DNA from: Chamaecrista fasciculata
Taxonomy: Eukaryota; Streptophyta; Magnoliopsida; Fabales; Fabaceae
Direction: 5' to 3'
Length of the DNA stretch: 64,000 nt
Assembly: GCA_003254925.1 (NCBI GenBank)
Contig: QANZ01050431.1
Coordinates: forward strand, 1-64,000
The position numbers were made by a program, and so were the translations under genes. This document shows, piece by piece, positions 11,008-22,397 of the stretch (positions are counted from its first letter, which is position 1; each line of letters starts with the position of its first letter). The notes under the pieces are model-generated. The model ran no database searches. It was not told the origin of the DNA and was given only the letters and a program-made list of their open reading frames with translations.

Positions 11008-12116
11008 TAGATTGTTTTTTTAGCACATTGACCACATCATTATAAAACCACAGTGTGCTACGCTTTTCAGGTTTCTTTGGTGATTCTTCACGAATGATCT
11101 CTCTTCCCATGTCACGTAGCAAATTATGCATTTCGAGCTTGTTCTTCTTGTCAACTTTCACGAGGCTCCGCTCTATAAGTCGAGTAATTCCAATATCTGC
11201 ATGAAGCCCACAACCATCTAATATTTGTTTAACATAGTTTCTGTCCTTACCAATAAAAAAGACACATATATCCAAGAATATATCTTTCTCCATATCATCA
11301 CTTAAACCATCGAAGCTTATTTTGAGCTTTTTATGTATTTGATCAATTGGAATTGCTTGTAGTTTGTCTAAAACACTTTCCCAAGCTTGTAAGGGCCTAT
11401 CATACAAATAAGAGCCAAGAATTTCGAGAGCTAGTGGCTAATCCTTCAGAGTAAGCAATAATTCTTTGAGAGAGTTCAACAAAGTCTTCTACAGGAACAG
11501 CTCTCTTAAATGCATGCCAACTGAAAAGTTCAAGAGATTCATCATCATCCATTTCTTTCATATTGTATACATTATCCACTTGAAGGATCTTAAGTAGATG
11601 TTCATCTCTAGTAGTGATGATTATTCTACTTCCTGGACCAAACCACTCGCGACTTACACATAAAGCATTGAGTTGGTCAACATTGTTTACATCATCAAGT
11701 ACAACAAATACCCTTTTGTGATGAAGCCTATCCTTCAACGTAGTTTTTTCAAATTCAACGCTATGCAATGTCATCCTCCCTGTTTTTAAGATGCTTGAAA
11801 GAAGTTGTTCTTGCAAACAAACCTGACCATTATCTTGCTCCCATATTTCCCTAATATTATTTAGGAAACCTTTACCCTCGAAATTTTGACCAATTTCATT
11901 GTAAATGGCTCTGGCAATGGTAGTTTTACCAATTCCCCCCATGCCAAAAATCCCTACAAGGATAATCTCATTTGATTTACCACTTAGCAATTTTATGATT
12001 TCTTGCATGCGAGACTTCACTCCCACTGGGTGGTTAGCAACAAGGAAACATTTGCTTTGTCATCCAGCTTTATGGAGATAGTTTCAATAACATGGTCAAT
12101 CAACTCAACTTCATTT
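11008..12116 (-). pseudogene. TNL-1 NB-ARC exon
   Basis: Visible motifs in order: P-loop GMGGIGKTTIARAIYN, RNBS-A (FEGKGFLNNIREIWEQ), kinase-2 KRVFVVLDDVNNVDQL (final W replaced, as in many TNLs), RNBS-B GPGSRIIITTRDEHLL, and an interrupted GLPLAL motif. Then come RNBS-D-like DIFLDICVFFIGKD and MHD-like LEMHNLLRDMGREI. The 1,109-base size is typical for the second TNL exon. One extra base lies in the GLPLAL codons (near 11440), and another frame change lies before the P-loop near 12040. Apart from these, all nucleotide-binding residues remain, so inactivation need not be old. Confidence 0.85.
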
Positions 12117-12656
12117 CTGGCCACAACAATAAGAAGTCAGATTACATGAAATTTTACCAAGTACTCATTAAAATTTGTAGTATACATTAACTATCATTAA
12201 AACAAAAGAAGAGAGAGAGGCCTTTAGGTTGAACCAATGTAGAAAAAAAAGATTATTAACTAACCATTCTTTTCTGTTTTTTTTTTTTGTTTTAGGAAAA
12301 AAAAACTATATTCTAAGAACTAAGATCACTTAGAATTATTATGACAGGAGCCCAGGCAACAGAGATAACTAAAATAAACACAAGCCAAAAGTGCTAGAAT
12401 CTAGAACACTTGGAAAGACATCAATGTTTCAATTATTCTGATCATATTCATGAAACAGCAAGCGAGAAGCATTTATAATGCTCAATACAGCGGTAGTGGG
12501 ATGCAAACCAAAGGGAAACCTACTGGTGCATGTGTAACTACCAGAAATTGTGTTAACTGACAAGCCATGAAGCAATTGAATGGTGTACGTACGTGGGTGC
12601 ATAGTGCAAAAAACAGGGAAGTGCTAACATTAACATAAAATAGATAATTAATTAAA
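12117..12656. other. TNL-1 intron 1, first part
   Basis: Non-coding AT-rich sequence between the NB-ARC and TIR exons. No gene or RNA is visible. It is followed by a MITE (12657-12939) and more intron to about 13340. Confidence 0.5.
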
Positions 12657-12939
12657 GGGTAAATTACACAGAAAGTCCTTGTGGTTTGGGGTATTTTGAA
12701 ATTGGGTCCTTGTGGTTTGAAAAATTACAATTTAGGGAATGAGGTTTGCTCAAAAAATAGAAAAGGGCACTCCGTCCAAAATTTAACGGAAATTTGGGCT
12801 AAATTTCCGTTATATTTTGGACGGAGGACCCTTTTCTGCTAACGGAGCAAACCTCAATTTCTAAATTAAAACTTTTCCAACCACAAGGATTCGATCTCGA
12901 AATACCCCAAATTACAGGGACCTTCTGTGTAATTTATCC
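12657..12939. repeat. MITE with 9-bp target duplication (MULE-like)
   Basis: Almost perfect foldback of 283 bases. It opens GGGTAAATTACACAGAAAGT and closes with the inverted counterpart ending TGTGTAATTTATCC, with the turn around 12795 (GGAAATTTGGGCTAAATTTCC). It is flanked by TTAATTAAA at 12648-12656 and 12940-12948. Nine-base duplications are typical of Mutator-like elements, but this flank is itself AT-rich and near-palindromic, so the assignment is tentative. Confidence 0.75.
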
Positions 12940-13344
12940 TTAATTAAAATAGACAATATTCAGAGATGCCTAGGGATAACATGCAGGGCTACTTCATTGT
13001 TGTTGAGCCAGTTGTAGTAGGTACGGACTTCAGCTTTTTTTGGGGGTCCATATCATCATATTAGCCCATGACTAGAATACAGAATTTGAGGACAGATGAA
13101 ACCACCATTACTTTGTTCCTTATAGCATGCTACAAAAATAGATCATCTAAATTTTTATTTGAAAAGACAGTTTACAGTGTCAATATCTTTTCTTTTTTAA
13201 AAAAAGTAGACATGAAAAGTGTGTGAAACCCATTTAAATAGTTTATCCTATTTGATAAGATTCAAAGCTGCCAACTAACAAACACATTACAAACACACCA
13301 AAAAAAAAAAAAAACTGCTCACTACTTATGGTTGGTTCCACCCA

Positions 13345-13800
13345 GACAAATTGGCTGCTTCATTGAGTACTCTTGTCCAACTTAACTCCTTGTCTTTGCC
13401 AAATGAGATTCTCATCATAAGCCTTTCCAATGCTTTCCCAAAATTAAAGTTCCAGCTTGTTTCCTTACATCTGATGGTTCCACATCATAGAATATGGGTA
13501 AATCTCTTGACCATTAGTTCTGTGACACTCCATAATTTTCTCCAATTCTTGCAGGCACCATCTGGAGCCACCATAGTTTGATGAGAAAATAATGATTGAT
13601 AGCCTGGAACTTTCAATTGGTTGCATTAGTGATGATGAGATATTTGTCCCCCTTTGAATCCCATTATCCATCAAAACCTCAATGCCAGCCTTTTTCAATG
13701 CATCATAAAGATGAGCAGTAAAAGATCTCTGTGTATCTTCACCTTTAAAACTCAAGAACACATCATACACATATTTGGGTTTTGGCTTATTATGATTGAT
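13345..13800 (-). pseudogene. TNL-1 TIR exon
   Basis: Reads YVYDVFLSFKGEDTQRSFTA (TIR-1 block), then GIEVLMDNGIQRGTNISSSL (TIR-2), then SRLSIIIFSSNYGGSRWCLQ with ELEKIMECHR (TIR-3, including the region of the catalytic Glu). It then loses frame at the IYPIFYDVEPSDVR-type block near 13500. Downstream to 13345 TIR-tail phrases continue in other frames. No start codon belonging to a normal TIR N-terminus is seen. The open frame instead runs upstream into NB-ARC sequence of TNL-2. Confidence 0.8.
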
Positions 13801-13806
13801 TCCCTT

Positions 13807-15526
13807 TGCAATGTCTTGTAGCAAATCATGCATATGTAGCCTTTTATTCTCAAGAACTTCTACAAGGCTTCGCTCAATGAGTGTGCTTATTCCAGTTTCT
13901 ACAGGAAGCCGGGAACCACTTAATTTTTCTGTGACATGCTCTTTTTACTCACCCACATAACAACAATCTATATTAAACAATAGAACTTTCACTGAATAAT
14001 CTAAATACTCAAAGCTTATTTTAAGCTTCTCTTGTATTTCACCTGTGGCATTGCTTTTCAAATTCTTCAAAACCCTCTGCCACTCGGGTGTTTCTCGATT
14101 ACACAGAAGAGAGCCAATGACCTGAAGAACCAGTGGTAATCCTTCACAACAATCAGTTAGAAAGATTATATGTAGGACTTGATTGCTTGAAGGCTCTCCA
14201 ACTGAAAAGCTCAAGAGATTCAGTTTCCCTTTATCTCTTGTAGTAATAAGGGGCAGAATGATGTGAAACAGCAAGCTATTGAACCATTGGAAATTCCAAG
14301 TGGACCAATTACAAGGGCTAGAGCAAAGAAGATCAAGGAAGCATTGATTGGATTGGTGCAAGAGACTTTGGAGAAGCAAATAGCAATTGGGCCAACAAAT
14401 AATGCTGAAAACGTCATTTGCCTTATATGGGCTGAAAGTGGAGCTATGCAACATGATTTGGGCTGAAAGGCTTGAATTCAAAGAGCTTGGATCAAGTACT
14501 ACACATATGAAGACTCATTTAAGTTTAAATAACCATATTTTGGGTTTAAGTTACTTTGTATTTAGGCTTTTATTTTAGCACGAATTTAATAAGTTTTGGG
14601 CTAATGTATTTGAAGTCCATTAGTATATTTTAAGACAATTAAATCAACTTTATTATTTTAATTAGTTGGGCTTCATGTTTAAAAGTCCATTAAGATTTTA
14701 TTAGTGGGGTTTAGTATTTCATGACCCATTAGGGTTTCTTTTGTCATGGAGTATAAATACTCCCTTAACACTTTGTAATTTCCGATTGGAGATTTGAGTT
14801 TATAATATTGTGAGTTTGGTTTATCCAACTTGTGAGAGTGTGTCTCTCTAGGGTTCTTCATTGAACTTATAGACTTATCAAGGCTTGATCATCCTTGTGG
14901 AGTCTTCCAACACTTTGGGTCTTTGTTCGTTCGAGTTCAAGGGTTCAAGTGTGATCATCTAGACATTTGTTTAGCTTTCTTGGGGTTGTATATTTCAATT
15001 TTGTGGTGGGTTCGTGGAATTTTTCCTTGTGGGTTCGCACCACATTATGCCATGAGGTGGTCCATTTGACTGACATCATCTAGTACTACAAGGGATCTTT
15101 TATTGTGTAGTACTATAATGATTCGTCTAGTTCCCATTTCAATGTCATGTATTTCATCAGATTTTGTAAGGGAAATATTTGAAATTAATTAGTTGTTCTT
15201 GTAGACAAGTTGCACCATTATCCTTCGCCCACACATTGTTGATGTTTTCAAGGAAGCTTCTTCTCTCAAAATTGCCTTTAATTGTATCATAAATAGCTCT
15301 GGCAAGAGTCGTTTTGCCAATTCCTCCAATTCCTCATATTCCAACAATGATCACATTATCTTCCATGAGACCAAAATCTTTTGAATAGTAGTTGGACAGA
15401 TTAAGCACATCTTTTACACGAAGTTGTATCCCCACCAGATGTGGAGGGAGAACCAAGTGAGAAATCTCTAGTTCTCTCTTGATAAAGTTGGTGATTTCTC
15501 TGATTTTCTGGTCCGAACTTTCGTTT
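13807..15526 (-). pseudogene. TNL-2: NB-ARC fragment of a second TNL gene
   Basis: The exon entry follows a GCAG acceptor near 15527-15530. Then come NFIKRELEISHLVLPPHLVG, the P-loop GIGGIGKTTLARAIYD (15290-15350, with an in-frame TGA just before it), FLENINNVWAKDNGATCLQEQ-like RNBS-A, and kinase-2 KRSLVVLDDVSQMDHL (about 15065-15115). After the inserted element the frame resumes with ITTRDKGKL (RNBS-B), then a compressed stretch to EGLPLVLQVIGSLL (GLPL motif). It closes with an ARC2 end containing TLIERSLVEV and LHMHDLL (MHD, about 13815). The segment between RNBS-B and GLPL is shortened, and no TIR or LRR belongs to it. Its TIR exon may have lain upstream of the Ty3 element, but no TIR is visible after 26,852. 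Confidence 0.8.
14250..15055 (+). mobile_element. LTR-retrotransposon 3' fragment inserted in TNL-2
   Basis: The left part reads IPSGPITRARAKKIKEALIG (14290-14350), a stretch known at the C-terminus of plant LTR-retrotransposon polyproteins, most often Ty3/gypsy. It is followed by about 550 bases of non-coding LTR-like sequence up to about 15055. The rest of the element is absent. It separates the kinase-2 and RNBS-B codons of TNL-2. It is an old, strongly truncated fossil with only one LTR-like end. The exact ends and family are uncertain. Confidence 0.65.
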
Positions 15527-15639
15527 CTGCATAAGTAATTTAGAATCAGGAAAAACTAAACACGTACTTTATTTGTATAATTTTTTTTTTAAAAAAATTA
15601 TATATTTGACTAATATGAAAGTATCACTTTTTTTTAACC

Positions 15640-15644
15640 AATGT
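15640..15644. repeat. target-site duplication of the Ty3 element, left
   Basis: AATGT directly before the left LTR; the same five bases follow the right LTR at 26848-26852. Confidence 0.9.
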
Positions 15645-16232
15645 TGATGAACCTGGTTTTGGCCGTAGGGCATTACCTGGTTCGATGAGGCAACTTTGGG
15701 TCAGAAGTCACCTGCAAGTCAATGAAAACACAGGGATGGCCCTGCGATTCACCTCCGATGCTTAAGTCAGTAAAATAGCCTGAGAGCAATAATGTGTGCA
15801 AATGGAAATAGTGCGTACCTTTTTCCAGTAGAGGAGCTGTCCTTTTATACTGGGGAAGTGAGATCTTTCTGACCTAGATATGGTCGACTGTGATCTTAAC
15901 TGATTTGGCCAAATCAGTTGTGATCTTGGTGGAAATCCTAACTGTCCGTTATCCTCGCAGATCTGTTGGTTAGGATACGGGAGTAAGTTGTTATTTCTCG
16001 TGAACGCCTGGTTGTTGGCGTCCTCGACCGACGTAGGGCGTTTGATGCCTTAACCATGCTAGGACTCTTTCTGTGGACGCCTGGCTATTGGCGTTCTCGA
16101 TTGTCACGAGAGGCTTGGTGCCTTGCTTGTGTAGGGCTCTTTTGGCGTTCACACCCAAGGGATTCCTTTGATGGGCCTTTGAACGCCTATGGCCTAAGTC
16201 TTCTAGGCCTCAAGTCATTAGGCCTATTATCA
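15645..16232 (-). repeat. 3' LTR of the Ty3 element
   Basis: On the plus strand it runs from TGATGAACCTGGTTTTGGCC to GGCCTATTATCA and is nearly identical to 26260-26847. The bases just inside (GTTGGGACTAG on the minus strand) are a weak polypurine tract. Confidence 0.92.
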
Positions 16233-16899
16233 CTAGTCCCAACAAAAGGAGTGAAGTTCTGTCCCCATCAGTGGAGTCCCCTCCTGGGTCGCTGTCGCCT
16301 TTATGATGCCTACGAGCGCTGACGCCGTCGACGCTCTTCTAGAATGGAAATTACTCTTTCCGCGATTGTTGGAGGTTACGGGTATCAACGCCAAATTTTA
16401 CGCTGCAGTTGATGGGGCGTTTTGCTGTGCCGGGGGCGTTCTCTATGCCAGAGCCATTTTCTGGGGCTTCGATTGCCATCAACGCCTCACAAACCTGTCT
16501 TTTCGTATTCCTAGCTGATGTACCGCGTCGCTTGAAATCTTTGTGTCAGAGATATTGTGGCCACGTGTTGTTACGCTATTCGCTTCTTCTCTCTCATGAT
16601 GGCGAAATCGTGAACCGAGGGGGCGCATTTAATGCAGCGCTTCGATTTTCGTGAAAAGTTGGAGAAAACCGCCATTTCCTCTCTTCTCCCCCCTCACTTG
16701 GTCATTTCGTGATTTTTCAAACTTTCTCTTGTTTTCTCTCTGCTCCTGCGTTTTTCCTCTTATTCTGCATTTCTCGCTTTCGTTGCTTCCTTCGTCCTCC
16801 TCTGCTTCGCTGTTTCTGGTTGCTTCCTTTGATAATCAAGTGAGCTATTTTCGTCTGGTAAGTAATGTTCCGCCATTTTTTGTCATTTCCCTGACTTCT

Positions 16900-19584
16900 T
16901 CAGTATTTGCTCATACTTACTCGTTGCGCCTTTGATGTTCTTTGCAGTGTTCATCGGGTTCTTCGACTTTTTTTTGGGTTTTCTGCCAAACTTCGTGGGT
17001 TTTCTGCCAAACTATCATCGATCATGGACTTCAACAAATGTAAGTGTTTCTCCTTCCAAAACCTTTGTTGCCCCTTGTTTGATTTTGCCATTTTCGTTTT
17101 GGACTGGTTGGGTTTTGTTTGTGGTCTGGTGGTCAGTCGCATTATGCAATGGGTTTTCCCCCCTTCCTTTGTTTTTCTCTCTTTTTGGTGTTTGGGTGGT
17201 GGAGGTGCATTCTCCGAGAAGTGTACTGAACTGGTCCTGTTTCCACAGCTGCTGGAAACAAGATGGTTCCTGGGTCGTCAGCGCCCGAGCCGTCAGCGCC
17301 GCCAAGGGTTGATTCTCCTTCGGTCAGGGTTGGCGGTGACGCTACGGACTCCTCCTCTTCGACGTCGTCTGAAATTCGCGAGATGCTATCCCCGGATGAG
17401 GCGTCAGCGGGTGAGGAACGCTCAATGCCTCAGGCTACGGCCCCTGTGTGGGCGTTTATAGGAGATGGTAATCCTGTGCAAACCATTTGCGGAGAGGAGG
17501 TCAACTTTTTGGCTTATCCCGAGTGGTTTCTTTCTTCCAGCAAGGGTTTAGCTAAAGTTCCCTTGGTCAAGGGCGCCCCAGAGACAATGCCTTGCGGTCC
17601 CGATAGGGCCGAAATAATGAGGAACGCGCGTCCTGTCGTTGATTGGCGTTGCCAGAATCCTGGCGAGAAAGTGCAGCCTCCATACTTGGATAAAACCAAT
17701 GATGCCATTAAAGAGTTTTGGTGTTGGAACCACGATGAGGAGCTCCTTCGAGATCTTAACGAGGAGCTAATAGTTGATTCGCCTCGTCGGCGGTCTTCTG
17801 GGTGTCGCATTGCCTTTCCTAGTCATCTGAAGGATGGTCCTGATATGTTGTACACTGATGGCAGAGGGTTCTTGATTTGTGAGCATGTGCTTCGGGGTTG
17901 CGATATTGAGATGCCCTTCCATCCGGCGGTGTTGGATCTTCTGGCGATCATGAACATCGCCCCCATTCAGTTGAGTGCCAATGGTTGGCGTATTCTCCTT
18001 GGATTTGTTGCCAAATGCCAGAGGGATGGCGTGCGCGCCACTGCTCGACTGTTTCTCTTCTTTTTCTATCCACGATGGGTGGATAACCTATTCATTTCCT
18101 ACTATCGTCGTCCTGGGCGTCCTCTGATTCTTGATCATGCTGTCAGCAATCCGAAGTCGTGGCAGTATAAGTATTTCTTTATAGAGGGGTCGAGGTCACG
18201 GCGTCCTTTTTGGGTTCGCTCTTCAGATGAGCGCGCCATGTTTCCATTGTCTTGGAGAAGGCCGCGCTTGGGTCCTTTCGAGTGTAACTGGCGGGACCTG
18301 ACCGTGGATGAGCGCTTGGGGGCGCTGCGGTTGATCACCACTGACCCTCTTGACCCTAAGCGCTGTGTGTTGCTATCACTTATTGTTATAAGTTCTTTTT
18401 ATACTCGTGTATTCAAGTTTTTCTAATATTTGCTTCGTTTTTGTTCAGTGCTCGATGTTAAATCAGCCAATGTCATAGGGAATCGGCGAGGTCAAGCCGA
18501 TAAGGGTAAAGGGAAGGCGGTGGATGCTCCCAAAACCGTTCCCAAGAAGACTACCTTCGCCGCCTCCATTGCTGCTGTCGTCGGGAAGAAGCCCGGAGGC
18601 GTTGTCATTCGGGAGCCTGTGGCGGTTCCGCGACCTTCACCTCAATCCTCCCAGGGGAAAGAGAGCGCGATTACTACCAAGGATGGGGAGCCTCCGCAAA
18701 AACGTCGACGCCCCACTGTAGAAGTGCCGCAGATTCCGGCGGTTCCAGAGGAAGTCGGTTTTAATGCGCTGGAGTTTCTTTCTAAGTCCTTATCTGAAGA
18801 GGGCTCAGTGAAACGAGATGATCTGGCTCGGGCGTCTACAGAAAACACTCAGGATCCTGCTGAGGAAGGGGCCAGATTTCTGCTAGCCACAGGGATGCGG
18901 TTGCTTGCTAGCAGCGTCTCTCGGAAGGACCTCTTGTCCGAAAGAGATGCTGCGCGTGAAGACGCCAAGAGGACGCGTCAAGAGATGATTGAGCTTAAGG
19001 ACGAGATCAACGTGATGAAGGCGTCCCAAGAGTCTCTGCAAGGCGATTACGACCGAAGGGGGAATCGGTTGAAGGAAGTCAACGCCTTAAACGCCCAGCT
19101 GAATACTAAGGTGGCGTCTTTGGAGGAAGAGCTTCGGGATACAAGGGAAAAATTGGAAGAGCTATGTGCTTTGGCTGTGCGGCAAGTGAAGTGGCGAGGA
19201 TCACGCTACAATTACATTGGGTTCAAGAACGCCATTGCGCAGTTAAAGCTGCATAACCCGAACCTCAGTACCGATTGGATATGTCCCAATAAGGTCGTAG
19301 AGGGGAGGCTTCTTCGGGACCCGTACGAGGATGACCCCTTGGTGAGGATGCCCTGTATGCCGGAGAACTTTGATTTGGAGGGCTATGAGTCCCAAGGCGA
19401 CGAGGATTTCCCGTGGTTTCCCAACATGGAGATTCCTCTTCCAGGGGAGGCGGCCCCATCTACTGCGGCGCCTTTATCAGATGCGGGAGTTGGTGCTCAG
19501 GGCGTTGTCGCCAATCAAGGAGATGGGAGCGCCAAGGGAGCTTCGGGTGCATCTACAACTAAGGATCCTCCGGCCGCCGCCTAG
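16900..19584 (+). CDS. antisense extra gene of the Ty3 element (gypsy-type 'Transposase_28-like' protein)
   Basis: Two long open blocks (17263-18426 and 18430-19584) run opposite to gag-pol inside the element. The first holds the domain known in Pfam as 'putative gypsy type transposon' (PF04195): for example MPFHPAVLDLLAIMNIAPIQ, then LSANGWRILLGFVAKC and a YYRRPGRPLI stretch. The second begins with a basic, Pro-rich segment (GKGKAVDAPK, PPQKRRRPT), then a coiled coil of about 100 residues (RDAAREDAKRTRQEMIELKD onward) and an acidic, Ala-rich end. A short intron-like stretch with a GT start and TTGTTCAG end lies near 18370-18450, and further intron-like sequence lies in the leader (16850-17250). 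Tat elements are known to carry such antisense ORFs; their role is not established. The gene converges on pol, leaving about 540 bases between. Confidence 0.75.
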
Positions 19585-20126
19585 GCCTGCGTGCCGTTGG
19601 GCTTTTTCTTGGGCCTGCGTGCCTGTTTTTATTTTTATTAGTTTTAATCGGATTACGGCGTCGATGCCGTTTTGACTTTTTGATTAATATTGGCCTGTTG
19701 TGCCATATTCTGAATGATTGGGCGTTGATGCCCTTGGCATGTTATTTTTATGCTTGATTTTCCTTTGCCGTAAGTGTTCCCATTCTGTGATGTGTTTTTA
19801 ACTTGTGTTTTTCGATTCGATCGATATGTTGTGCTGCACCTTAAGGCGCTGCCTTGCGTTGGGCACGCTTCGAGCGTTTATGCGTATTATACGCTAAGTT
19901 TTGACTAGTCATCCAAGGGAGGGTCGGTCCGCATGGTAGTGAGTGCCATACTCACAAGGCTCCTTCGAGGGCCTTTTCGCTGCTGTTCCGAGGGCGTCCC
20001 CTCGAGCAGCGCCAACTTCATTATTTGTTGAAGAGAAAAAGGTAATTCATTAATTATGAGAGCAAAGTACAACTGGCGCTATGGCCTTCTTTAAACAATG
20101 CCATAATTTAAATGAAATTAATCCAC
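19585..20126. other. convergent spacer between antisense gene and pol
   Basis: Non-coding. Both transcription units of the Ty3 element end toward it, so overlapping 3' ends are possible. Confidence 0.5.
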
Positions 20127-22397
20127 TTAGGGAAAGTAAAACTTGAGTTTTGCCATATTCCAGGCGTTTGGGAGTGATTTCCCTTCTGGCGTTTCCAGTC
20201 GGAAGGCGTTCCCAGGTAAGGCTTCTACGACTCTGTAGGGGCCTTCCCAGTTTGGTCCGAGCTTGCCGTGTCTAGGATCCTTTCTGTTGTTTTCGACGGT
20301 TCTAAGCACCAAATCTCCCACTTTGAGGGTTCGAGGTTTGATTTTTGAGTCGTGGTATCTCTTCACCATCTGATTGTATGCAGCTTGTCTGATGGCTGCA
20401 ACCTCTCGTCTTTCTTCCAAGCTATCTAAGGCTTGGAGCCTGGAGTTGGCGTCATTGGTGTTTGGATAATTGATTATCCTCTCAGTCGGGACGTTCACTT
20501 CGGCAGGTATGACCGCTTCATGTCCGTATGCTAAGGCGAAAGGTGTTTCTTTCGTAGCTGTTTGTTCCGTGGTCCTGTATGACCATAGGACTGAGGGGAG
20601 CTCATCAACCCATCTTCCCTTAGCTGACTCCAGTCTTTTCTTGATTCCTTGTATGATGATTCTATTGGCCAACTCAACTTGGCCATTTGTAGCCGGATGT
20701 TCTACCGAGGTGGTCTTGTGATGAATTTTCCAAGCTTTGCAAAAGTCTTGGAACTTTCTGCTTGTGAATTGGGCGCCATTGTCAGATATTAGAGTGTTTG
20801 GGAGTCCAAATCTGGTAATGACGTTTTGCCATAGGAACTTCTCCATGGCTTCCGAAGTTATGGACGCCACTGCCTCGGCTTCTACCCATTTCGTAAAGTA
20901 GTCTACGGCGACTATGAGAAACTTTCTCTGATAGGCCGCTGTTGGGAATGGCCCTGCAATGTCGATTCCCCATAAGTCGAATGGCCAAGGGGAGGTGATG
21001 GCGCTCATGGGAGCTGCGTGTGTATGTATCATGTTGGCATACCTCTGGCATTTCTCGCATGAGCGAACAACGCCTTCTGCGTCCTGTAGTAGCGTGGGCC
21101 AATAGTAGCCTGCTCTCTGGATCTTTCTCCGTATAGCCATTGGGCCTTGGTGGCTTGCACATAGGCCTTCATGGACTTCAGTTAACACCCTGGTGACTTC
21201 GCCCCCTGCTATACACTTGGCCGCCGGGTGACTGAAGTTTTTCCTGTATAGTGCTCCTTGTCTGATAAAGTATCTGCCGGATCGCCTTGCGACTTTTCTT
21301 GCTTCGTTTTTATCTGAGGGAAGGGAGCCTTTTTCCAGATAGTTGAATATCGGCGTCCTCCAATCAACGACTTCTTCCGTAGGAAGAACGTCCTGTTCCA
21401 ATATCGAGGGCTCCCTGAGGGTCGTTTTGATGATGGAACTCCTTCCACCTTTGTTTGGCTTAGATGCCAACTTGGCGAGCTCGTCGGCTCGGGCGTTCTC
21501 GCTTCGTGGGATATGTTTGAAAGTGGCGTCTATGCTTGATCCAGCCATGATTTTCTTTGCTTTTTCGGCGTACTGGACCATGGTAGAGTCTTTGGTTTCA
21601 TACTCCCCGTTCATTTGTTGTACTACCAATTGGGAATCTGCGAAGATTTCCAATCTTTTGGCGCCTATGTTGGCTGCCAGTTTCAACGCAGCGATCAACG
21701 CCTCATATTCTGCCTGATTGTTGGTAATGGGGCATTCGATTTCAATAGACTGTTCGATGATGGAGCCGTCTGGGGCTCGCATTACCACTCCTGCTCCTCG
21801 TTGGGAGTTTGAAGCGGCGCCATCGATGTGCACGCTCCAAGTCCAATTCTGAGCGTTGTCTGGTCCAGTCATTTCTGCTATGAAGTCGGCTAATGCTTGG
21901 CCTTTGATGGCCCTTCTTGGCTCATAAGCGATCCCATACTCTGAGATTTCTACGGACCATACTGACATTCTTCCAGCAATATCTGGTTGTTCAATCATTT
22001 GTTTGAGGGGTCTATCCGTTCTGACGATTATTTGGTATTGCTGGTAGTAGTGTCGCAGCTTCCTAGTTGAGTGAAGTAATGAAAACGTCAGCTTTTCTAG
22101 GCGGTGATACCTTTTTTCGGCTCCCGTGAGCGTTTTGCTCGTAAAGTAGATTGGTTTCTGCTCTTCCCCATCTTCGAGTACTAAGGCAGAACTGATTGCG
22201 TCGTCTGTGGACGCCAAGTAGACGTAGATTGGTTTATCCTTGATCGGAATTACCAAAATTGGCGGTGACGCCAGATACGCCTTCAGCCTTTGGAAGGCTT
22301 CCTCGCATTCCTTGGTCCATTCGAATCGTTTGTTTGCTTTTAATGTTTGAAAGAAAGGCAAGCATTTGTCAGCTGACCTGAATGTAAAGGAGACCAA
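20127..22397 (-). mobile_element. Ty3 pol: RNase H and integrase part
   Basis: Contains the RT-RNase H connection (FEWTKECEEAF), an RT-linked RNase H (YVYLASTDDAISSALVLE), then a second RNase H of plant/archaeal type (HIDGAASNSQRGAGVVMRAP, NNQAEYEALIAAL). The integrase zinc finger follows (HEGLCASHQG and CEKCQRYA), then the integrase core (WGIDIAGPFP, ISDNGAQFTS) and a C-terminal GPYRVVEALPGNAFRLE block. A dual RNase H is a hallmark of the Tat group. It is open throughout. Confidence 0.9.

Larger units (their letters stand above)
9267..13800 (-). pseudogene. TNL-1: TIR-NBS-LRR resistance gene, broken
   Basis: A TNL immune receptor layout is preserved on the minus strand: TIR exon (13345-13800), NB-ARC exon (11008-12116), LRR exon (10369-10827) and post-LRR exon (9267-9668). 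TNLs are intracellular sensors of pathogen effectors; their TIR domains are NAD-cleaving enzymes and the NB-ARC is an ATP-dependent switch. This copy is not translatable as a whole. The TIR exon loses frame after about 90 residues. There is a frame change near 12040 before the P-loop, and one extra base near 11440 inside the GLPLAL motif. The LRR region is far shorter than usual, and the NB-ARC and LRR exons do not share a compatible phase, which suggests that LRR-coding sequence between them was lost. Domain order and splice borders are otherwise normal, so decay looks recent to intermediate. A sequencing error at one of the frame changes cannot be excluded, but not at all of them. Confidence 0.85.

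Noticed and set aside
14263-14466. Plus-strand frame with ARAKKIKEAL as a host gene
   Set aside because: It matches the C-terminal part of LTR-retrotransposon polyproteins and adjoins LTR-like sequence.
17263-19584. Antisense block of the Ty3 element as a host gene
   Set aside because: It lies wholly between the LTRs and carries a domain known from gypsy elements.
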